Source: Puniceicoccales bacterium (GTDB taxonomy: Bacteria > Verrucomicrobiota > Verrucomicrobiia > Opitutales > JAIRKQ01). From it: a stretch of 10,877 bases of DNA. Each line of letters starts with the position of its first letter. Positions within the stretch are counted from its first letter, which is position 1. Shown here piece by piece: positions 6,570 to 10,877 of this stretch. Position numbers and translations under genes: made by a program. The notes beneath the pieces are model-generated. The model was not told the origin of the DNA. It was given only the letters and a program-made list of their open reading frames with translations, and did no database searches. The stretch spans positions 1-10,877 of the forward strand of contig JAISXS010000001.1 of NCBI GenBank assembly GCA_031270385.1. Direction: 5' to 3'.

Positions 6570-8322
6570 AGTCATCGTCATAGCGGACTGATAACTGCTC
6601 GAACACCAGCTCATCAAACGGTTGGTGTTTTTCCGCCAGAATGCGTTTGAAATCGAAAAATGTCACATATGCCATCAATCCAAATAGCAAAACAAAAAAT
6701 ATTGTTTGAATTTTTGAGAAAAATTTTCCCATGCATCCGAGGCCAGTGATTTTTTCTAAAACAACTATTGCTATCAATCCGCCATCGAGGACTGGAAGCG
6801 GAAGCAGATTCAAAATTGCCAAATTCACGTTTATCAAAATGACAAACCACAGCAGGCGGGAAAAGTTTCCTTTGGCGGACGAATAGAGTGTTTTTATCAG
6901 TCCTGCCGGTCCCATGAGATATTTTGGGGAAATGTCGGAATTTTTACTGAACAAACTTCCTAGTGTTTTGAATATCAGCGTAGCGGAATTCATGACCTGG
7001 GATAATGGCGTCGGATTGTCAATGACCACGTCATTTTCAAATAGTATGCCGAGGAAATTTCCAAATCGTGCATCGTGGAACTTCGCCGACGAAATTTCGC
7101 TGACGTCAGTTATTTTTTCTCCATTTTTCGTCGACATATTCAGTGAAATTTTGGAATTGTGCGATGCAATTTCAGCCAACCTTTTCAAAAAACTGACAAC
7201 TTCTCCGTCAACGCCAGTGATTTCGTCGCCGTTTGAGATACCATTTTTTTTCAGAAATTCTTCGTCGTTACAAAAGAATTGAATGCCGGAAAATTGATCG
7301 TGACAGTCCACCGATAACCCTACGCCACCCGCTGGAATCACGGCGGCGGCTGACGAGTTTCCGCCAAACTTTAGTAGCAGAAATGGTTTAAGGACTAGTT
7401 TTGTCATTGTCGGGATCTGAAAATTCTTACGTGTGCCATCGCGTTCGATTTCCAATGTCACCGGATTGCTCACGCTTAGGGCATCGTATAGGGCATAAGC
7501 GCTTAGCAGCTCAGTTCCATTCGCCGAAACTATGAGGTCCCCCTCCATTAGTCCGCATTCCTCTGCGCTAGACTGCTCCAAAAATTCACTAATCCTCAGC
7601 GTTTGCCTCGGAATAGCGCCTATCGTGCGAATTTCATCGCTTCCATCTCCGTAAATGGGGATTGTCACCGGGTTTAGCTCGAAATCTAGTTTTTCTCCGT
7701 TGCGCTCGATTGTAACTGTGGTAAGAGGCCGTCCACTCGCATCTTTTCTGTCCCCGAGAGCGATGAATGTTGCAACGTCATCGAACCTTTTCACCACATT
7801 CCCGTCAATCGATAGAATCCTATCGCCGGGCAATATGCCAGCTTCGTGTGCAGGAGATGGTATTTCGTCGAAATTTCTTAATGTCAACGTCCGCGGAACA
7901 TATCCAACCTCAGTGCTCAACACTCCTTCGCTCGTGGGAGTCCCAATGAAATACACAATTGTAGCAAGAAAAATCGCAAACAACAGATTTGCAAATGGCC
8001 CGGCAAAGGCGGTAATTATTTTTGCGAAATTTGTTGCGGGTTTTACATTCTTCGGCAGTTCAAATTCGCCTTCAATTTCTTTCAAATTCGCCAACTGTGG
8101 GACTGCGACGTACCCCCCGATCGGCAACAGCGAAATGACAAACTCCGTTTCTTTATACCTGAATCCGAAAAGCTTTGGCCCAAATCCTATGGAAAATTTC
8201 GGGACAAGCATGCCAGTTTTTTTTGCGGCGATGAAATGACCAAGTTCATGGATCATTATCGATCCGCCAAAGAAAACTACGACCCACACCACCGGAAGTA
8301 AACAATCGGACACTATCTCCAT
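6556..8322 (-). CDS. rseP: Site-2 intramembrane zinc protease RseP, long form
   Basis: A 588-residue M50 family protease, compared with about 450 in Escherichia coli. The active site is HELGH at residues 25-29 in the first membrane segment; the third zinc ligand motif is NLLPLPVLDGG (505-515). Between them lie GPFANLLFAIFLATIVYF (second membrane segment) and PDZ-like units: PDZ1 with AGILPGDRILSIDG (161-174), PDZ2 with CGLMEGDLIVSANG (256-269), and a third similar unit with NGISNGDEITGVDG (360-373). The extra unit accounts for most of the added length. RseP cuts anti-sigma factors and signal-peptide remnants in the inner membrane. The C-terminus is an acidic tail (YDDDYDDD) encoded in a small tandem repeat that overlaps ispG by 14 bases or more. 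It begins 24 bases after pgpA. A rseP-ispG pair is common in PVC and other phyla. Confidence 0.92.
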   Translation of the reverse strand: MEIVSDCLLPVVWVVVFFGGSIMIHELGHFIAAKKTGMLVPKFSIGFGPKLFGFRYKETEFVISLLPIGGYVAVPQLANLKEIEGEFELPKNVKPATNFAKIITAFAGPFANLLFAIFLATIVYFIGTPTSEGVLSTEVGYVPRTLTLRNFDEIPSPAHEAGILPGDRILSIDGNVVKRFDDVATFIALGDRKDASGRPLTTVTIERNGEKLDFELNPVTIPIYGDGSDEIRTIGAIPRQTLRISEFLEQSSAEECGLMEGDLIVSANGTELLSAYALYDALSVSNPVTLEIERDGTRKNFQIPTMTKLVLKPFLLLKFGGNSSAAAVIPAGGVGLSVDCHDQFSGIQFFCNDEEFLKKNGISNGDEITGVDGEVVSFLKRLAEIASHNSKISLNMSTKNGEKITDVSEISSAKFHDARFGNFLGILFENDVVIDNPTPLSQVMNSATLIFKTLGSLFSKNSDISPKYLMGPAGLIKTLYSSAKGNFSRLLWFVILINVNLAILNLLPLPVLDGGLIAIVVLEKITGLGCMGKFFSKIQTIFFVLLFGLMAYVTFFDFKRILAEKHQPFDELVFEQLSVRYDDDYDDD

Positions 8323-8346
8323 CGCTGTACTGCAGGCTAGGTACGT

Positions 8347-8817
8347 TCATAGAATAGTCAAGCAAATCAAAGCTAGCGTAATATTAGTGTAAAATGCCGC
8401 GACAACATCATCGATGACAATGCCGATTCCGCCGGATAAATTCTGTGTTCTTTTGATACCGAGCGGCTTAAAGATGTCGAAGATTCGAAAAATTACAAAC
8501 CCAGCGGCTATCAACAAAAGTCTGTTTGCGTCCAAATTTCTAACCCCGATGAAACAGATCGGCATGGCAACGAACTCATCGAGAACTATGCATCCTGGAT
8601 CAACCTCGCCGATCTCTTTTTCCGCCATGTCACAGATTACTATCGCCACCAACACGAGGAAAATTACCGTGAAAATCGCTGTCGATGCCTTCAAATTCTG
8701 AATGGCAAGGGCGTACAGTAGCGTACCGAAAAAGGAGCCTAGAGTCCCGGGGAAAACGGGGGACGTTCCAATTCCAAACAACGTAGCGATCGCGACTGCA
8801 AATCTTCCAAATTTCAC
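8347..8817 (-). CDS. pgpA: Phosphatidylglycerophosphatase A
   Basis: PgpA removes the phosphate of phosphatidylglycerol phosphate to give phosphatidylglycerol in the inner membrane. The 156-residue protein has all family blocks: GIGTSPVFPGTLGS (15-28), VDPGCIVLDEFVAMP (72-86), FRIFDIFKPLGIKR (110-123) and GGIGIVIDDVVAA (129-141), with hydrophobic segments around 29-40, 48-63, 84-90, 100-110 and 141-156. The acidic residues in DPxxIVxDE are the likely metal ligands of this Mg-dependent enzyme. The ATG overlaps the TGA of rnpA (ATGA, 8814-8817), a sign of translational coupling. Confidence 0.93.
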   Translation of the reverse strand: MKFGRFAVAIATLFGIGTSPVFPGTLGSFFGTLLYALAIQNLKASTAIFTVIFLVLVAIVICDMAEKEIGEVDPGCIVLDEFVAMPICFIGVRNLDANRLLLIAAGFVIFRIFDIFKPLGIKRTQNLSGGIGIVIDDVVAAFYTNITLALICLTIL

Positions 8818-9233
8818 GGTATTGGTGTCATCTCCTGTGTTATCTCTTTCGCTGCAAATTGAAAACTGTTTGGCGGAAATTTTATCTTTTTCGCCGCATT
8901 GATAACCTGCCCAGCTACTTCGTCGTTGGACTTCAGCGAAATGCCAGGCAATGCAATCAACAAATAATCGTAACTTTTTCGAAAAATTAGCGGATTGAGT
9001 CGAAACACTTCGCGTACAACACGGCGGACCCTATTTCGCTTCACGGCATTCCCAATTTTCTTTGGCGTTATTATCCCGATTCTCGGGGGCGAACCGGCAT
9101 GACAAAAAACACCGCCGCTACCCGTAGCCTTCAGCACAAACACCTCACAACGCACGCAGAACACACCCCGCATTCGAAACTTCTCAAAATCAGACGACTT
9201 CTTCAGGCGCTGCTCCTTTAGCAACCTATACAT
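8814..9233 (-). CDS. rnpA: Ribonuclease P protein component
   Basis: The protein subunit of RNase P, which helps the catalytic RNA mature tRNA 5' ends. The 139-residue sequence begins LKEQRLKKSSDFEKF, the usual basic start, and contains the RNR signature in KKIGNAVKRNRVRRVVREVFR (about 58-78), preceded by RIGIITPKK. The C-terminus (YDYLLIALPGIS) matches the family's final strand. It lies 17 bases after rpmH, the near-universal rpmH-rnpA pairing. The customary next genes, yidD and yidC, are absent; pgpA follows instead. Confidence 0.95.
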   Translation of the reverse strand: MYRLLKEQRLKKSSDFEKFRMRGVFCVRCEVFVLKATGSGGVFCHAGSPPRIGIITPKKIGNAVKRNRVRRVVREVFRLNPLIFRKSYDYLLIALPGISLKSNDEVAGQVINAAKKIKFPPNSFQFAAKEITQEMTPIP

Positions 9234-9250
9234 TTGCCGATAAATTTTTG

Positions 9251-9397
9251 CTAGAATCTAACGGTAACACACAATTTTTTTCGCCCAACGCGCCTGCGTG
9301 ACGACAGCACCTTTCGTCCGCCACGCGTAGCCATTCTGGCTCGGAACCCGCATTTTCTGATTCTTTTCAACTTCGATGGATGGTATGTCGGATGCAT
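9251..9397 (-). CDS. rpmH: Large ribosomal subunit protein bL34
   Basis: A 48-residue basic protein that matches bL34 over its length: MHPTYHPSKLKRIRKCGFR, ARMATRGGRKVLSSRRRVG, then RKKLCVTVRF and TAG. The family pattern is a start like 'RTFQPS..KR.R.HGFR.RM.T..GR..L..RR..GR..L'. Two Cys, one in place of His/Ser before the GFR, are unusual but conservative elsewhere. The N-terminal Met-His-Pro replaces the more usual Met-Lys-Arg. It leads the rpmH-rnpA-pgpA-rseP-ispG run. A TTGACT (9441-9446, minus strand) followed after 17 bases by TTCCTA is a weak promoter candidate. Confidence 0.9.
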   Translation of the reverse strand: MHPTYHPSKLKRIRKCGFRARMATRGGRKVLSSRRRVGRKKLCVTVRF

Positions 9398-9614
9398 AAT
9401 TCTCTGTTAACGCGACCTAGGAAAAAGTAAAGTAGAAATAAGTCAAGATCTTAGATTTGATTTTTCATCCCTTGGAGGTAATTTTTGCCGAATAGGGCAA
9501 ACGCAAAGTAAAAATTTTATTGCCAACGTCGCATCGAAAATTTGTAGAATCTATGCCGTGGGAAGCGGCAATAGGAAAAAAAATTTTACGAAAGGCACAC
9601 GTGGAAAAATTTCC
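9398..9614. other. Divergent intergenic region between rpmH and gmk
   Basis: No substantial gene is visible. It should contain promoters for both directions: weak candidates are TTGACT/TTCCTA toward rpmH (9418-9446, minus) and TTGATT/TAATTT with a 16-base gap toward gmk (9457-9484, plus). A strong GGAGGT (9474-9479) precedes a nine-codon frame starting with TTG. No DnaA-box cluster is seen, so this is not an obvious replication origin despite rpmH. Confidence 0.4.
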
Positions 9615-10196
9615 ATGGGAACGCTTTTTATTTTGTCCGGGCCATCCGGCGTTGGGAAAAATACCGTGGCGGAGCGCCTGTTGGCAGAAGTTGGCGAAAA
9701 TTTAAAAAAGATTGTCACAACGACGACGAGAAAACCGCGTAGTGGGGAAAAAAACGGCATTGATTACAATTTTATTTCCACGGAAGAATTTGAAAAAAAA
9801 GTGCGAAATTCGGAATTTTTGGAATATGCGAAGGTGCACGGCGATGATTACTACGGATCCCCTTTGGCAGACACTTTGGCAGTTCTATCTTCCGGTTACG
9901 ACGCGTTACTGCTCATTGATACTTCTGGCGTAGAACAAATTTTAGGCCGCAGAAATGATTTTCGAATTGCAACAATTTTCCTCGCACCGAAAAATTTGGA
10001 AGATCTCGGCCAACGCATAATTAACCGCGGAACCGAAACGGAAGAAGAAATTTCAAAACGGCTCAAAACTGCGGAAAATGAGATAAAGAAATCACAAATA
10101 TATGACCACATAGTGGTTAGCAAGTCACGCGACGACGACTTCGCAGCGGTTTTTGAAATATATAGTCATCTTACCCGAAAAAAGCATCCTCCCTAA
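9615..10196 (+). CDS. gmk: Guanylate kinase
   Basis: Gmk phosphorylates GMP to GDP with ATP. The P-loop FILSGPSGVGKNT follows directly after ATG 9615, and the GMP-binding region TTTTRKPRSGEKNGIDYNFI with FLEYAKVHGDDYYGSP is intact, as are ALLLIDTSGVEQI (usually LDIDWQGA-like), RIINRGTETEEEISKRL and YDHIVV. An upstream GTG (9558) would add 19 residues before the P-loop and is unlikely. The protein is 193 residues, about 10-15 short of the usual 205-210. The normal C-terminal helix after DDFAAVFEI is replaced by YSHLTRKKHPP, which is encoded by the terminus of element B1 (10161 onward), and the stop codon is inside the element. The core is complete, so the enzyme is probably active. Confidence 0.9.
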   Translation: MGTLFILSGPSGVGKNTVAERLLAEVGENLKKIVTTTTRKPRSGEKNGIDYNFISTEEFEKKVRNSEFLEYAKVHGDDYYGSPLADTLAVLSSGYDALLLIDTSGVEQILGRRNDFRIATIFLAPKNLEDLGQRIINRGTETEEEISKRLKTAENEIKKSQIYDHIVVSKSRDDDFAAVFEIYSHLTRKKHPP

Positions 10197-10267
10197 TTCC
10201 AAAAAACTGGGATCTTGCCGCTAAACATCGCCAGATTAAAATGCTTTTCTCAAGTAAGACAAATATA
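10161..10267. mobile_element. MITE copy B1 (~107 bp), inserted in the 3' end of gmk
   Basis: Begins TATAGTCATCTTACCCGA then AAAAAGCAT, and ends in reverse reading TATATTTGTCTTACTTGAG then AAAAGCAT. The interior CCAAAAAACTGGGATCTTGCC matches A5 and B6. Its first 36 bases are the last codons of gmk. It shares its final TA with copy B2. Confidence 0.82.
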
Positions 10268-10462
10268 TAGTCATCTTACCCGAGAAAAGCATACTCTATA
10301 GCTGCTCCATCTGAGAAAGGCATGTTTTTTCCTTATAAAAAGGAAAATTTCCTCACCAAAATTAAAATACCCTTATCGAACGTGACAGCTATAACGATAT
10401 TTGACGGAAGGGTTCATGTTTTTATGAAAAAAAATACGCTTTCTTCAGGTAAGATAACTATA
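10266..10462. mobile_element. MITE copy B2, split by nested copy B3
   Basis: Left part 10266-10298 starts TATAGTCATCTTACCCGAG; the right part 10394-10462 ends, in reverse, TATAGTTATCTTACCTGAAG. Removing B3 and one TA rejoins the parts into a copy of about 102 bp with the sequence CTCTAACGATATTTGACGG, closely like the reverse of copy A2. This shows B3 inserted at a TA and duplicated it. Confidence 0.82.
10297..10393. mobile_element. MITE copy B3 (~97 bp), nested in B2
   Basis: Left terminus TATAGCTGCTCCATCTGAG then AAAGGCAT; right terminus in reverse TATAGCTGTCACGTTCGA then TAAGGGTAT. It is of the C-rich terminus type, like A3 and the transposase-linked end, and sits within a T-type copy. Confidence 0.78.
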
Positions 10463-10563
10463 GTCATCTTACCTGAAAAAAGCATACCGCTTTTCCATAA
10501 AAGCATGAACTTTCCGTTAGTGCGTCGTTACATTAGAATGCCTTTTTCGATAAGATAACTATA
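10459..10563. mobile_element. MITE copy B4 (~105 bp)
   Basis: Left terminus TATAGTCATCTTACCTGA then AAAAAGCAT; right terminus in reverse TATAGTTATCTTATCGA then AAAAGGCAT. The interior GCATGAACTTTCCGTTAGTG is nearly the same as in A1. The first TATA is shared with the end of B2. Confidence 0.82.
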
Positions 10564-10645
10564 AACGAAAAAGCGCTTAAGTTGTTGCATTCGATGAGGG
10601 CATTTTATTTAATGACACAGCCGTCTTACCCGAAAAAAAGCATGT
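10564..10645. repeat. Degenerate element remnant (B5)
   Basis: From about 10614 the sequence CAGCCGTCTTACCCGAAAAA then AAGCATG is a degenerate left terminus of the family, cut by B6 at a TA. Its right part cannot be recognised after B6. Positions 10564-10613 show no further clear relation. Confidence 0.45.
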
Positions 10646-10742
10646 TATAGTTATCTTCCCCGAGAAAAACATATTCCCTATTCTAAAAAACGGGAATTTT
10701 TCTGCTAAATTTAGAATGCTTTTCTCAAGCAAGACGACTATA
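10646..10742. mobile_element. MITE copy B6 (~97 bp)
   Basis: Left terminus TATAGTTATCTTCCCCGAG then AAAAACAT; right terminus in reverse TATAGTCGTCTTGCTTGAG then AAAAGCAT. The interior CTAAAAAACGGGAA matches A5 and B1. Its right TATA is shared with the presumed left end of the IS630-type element. Confidence 0.8.
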
Positions 10743-10877
10743 GCAATTCCCCTTGACAAGGGCGTTTAAAAATATAGTAGGTAAGAGCGAGATGTACTAT
10801 TCGAAAGATCTGAGGGAAAAGGTAGTAAAGTATTTCGAGAATCACAGAGCGAAGGAAACGAGCGAAGTGTTTGGCGT
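10739..10877 (+). mobile_element. Left end of an IS630-type insertion sequence (partial)
   Basis: The left terminus TATAGCAATTCCCCTTGACA then AGGGCGT is 27 bases long and aligns without gaps to MITE A3's terminus (about 18 of 27 identical by eye, with the tip TATAGC and the inner ACAAGGGC shared) and to the right end of copy C. About 50 bases in, the transposase gene starts. TTGACA within the terminus (10753-10758) and TATAGT (10773-10778) form a promoter-like pair with a short 14-base gap. The right end lies outside the window. Confidence 0.65.
10792..10877 (+). CDS. IS630-family transposase, N-terminus only
   Basis: The 28 codons in the window read MYYSKDLREKVVKYFENH then RAKETSEVFGV. This is the start of the N-terminal helix-turn-helix of IS630/Tc1-mariner type transposases, whose usual pattern is 'YS.DLR.KVV..., S..E.A..FGVS..TV'. 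The catalytic DDE domain would lie beyond the window, so integrity cannot be judged. Upstream GAG gives only a weak ribosome site. IS630 transposases insert at TA dinucleotides (often in CTAG) and duplicate the TA. Confidence 0.75.
   Translation, partial: MYYSKDLREKVVKYFENHRAKETSEVFG

Noticed and set aside
7655..8239. 194-codon plus-strand open frame
   Set aside because: Antisense to the conserved N-terminal and PDZ regions of rseP; its codon pattern is that of a shadow frame.
9251..9614. Replication origin next to rpmH-rnpA
   Set aside because: rpmH often marks oriC, but no DnaA boxes are seen between rpmH and gmk, and dnaA is absent.
10161..10742. CRISPR-like or tandem repeat array
   Set aside because: Units are ~100 bp inverted repeats with diverged interiors, shared TATA junctions and nested copies; there are no short uniform direct repeats or spacers.

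Overview
The window is a bacterial chromosomal segment of fairly low to moderate GC. Most genes lie on the minus strand and are housekeeping genes; two stretches are packed with small palindromic transposable elements. The gene content fits a Verrucomicrobiota-like (PVC group) bacterium: an MEP isoprenoid pathway (ispD, ispG), a long RseP with an extra PDZ-like region, several stand-alone pseudopilins and a DUF4381-like protein. This placement is inferred from gene content only. Element build-up, gene ends falling inside elements and a decayed pilin gene suggest a genome shaped by small transposons, perhaps a host-associated one.

Layout. 1-1275 (minus): tsaB, a small membrane protein resembling DUF4381, then the signal-peptide start of a secreted protein cut by the window edge, which has its own candidate promoter. 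1471-2388 (plus): a TylF-like SAM-dependent methyltransferase of somewhat different base composition. 2498-3235 (plus): ispD. 3240-3728: a tandem and nested array of about five ~100-bp inverted-repeat elements. 3726-5368 (minus): three type IV pilin-like (pseudopilin) genes; the middle one carries two frameshifts and a terminator lies just upstream of it. Another degenerate element sits at 4842-4947. 5409-9397 (minus): a tight operon-like run rpmH-rnpA-pgpA-rseP-ispG. 9615-10196 (plus): gmk. 10161-10742: a second element array, starting inside the 3' end of gmk. 10739-10877 (plus): the left end and transposase start of an IS630/Tc1-mariner family element.

How it fits together. The ~100-bp elements have ~27-bp terminal inverted repeats, TATA at their tips, and nested copies that show TA target duplication. 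The presumed left end of the IS630-type element has a 27-bp terminus of the same design, so it is a credible source of the transposase that moves the small elements (MITEs). The stop codons of gmk and of two pilin genes fall in element termini. The first frameshift in the pilin pseudogene is exactly an extra TA inside a CTAG, as expected of a scar left after an IS630-type element excises. The window therefore shows a likely autonomous element, a non-autonomous family, nested insertions, gene-end capture and a possible excision footprint.
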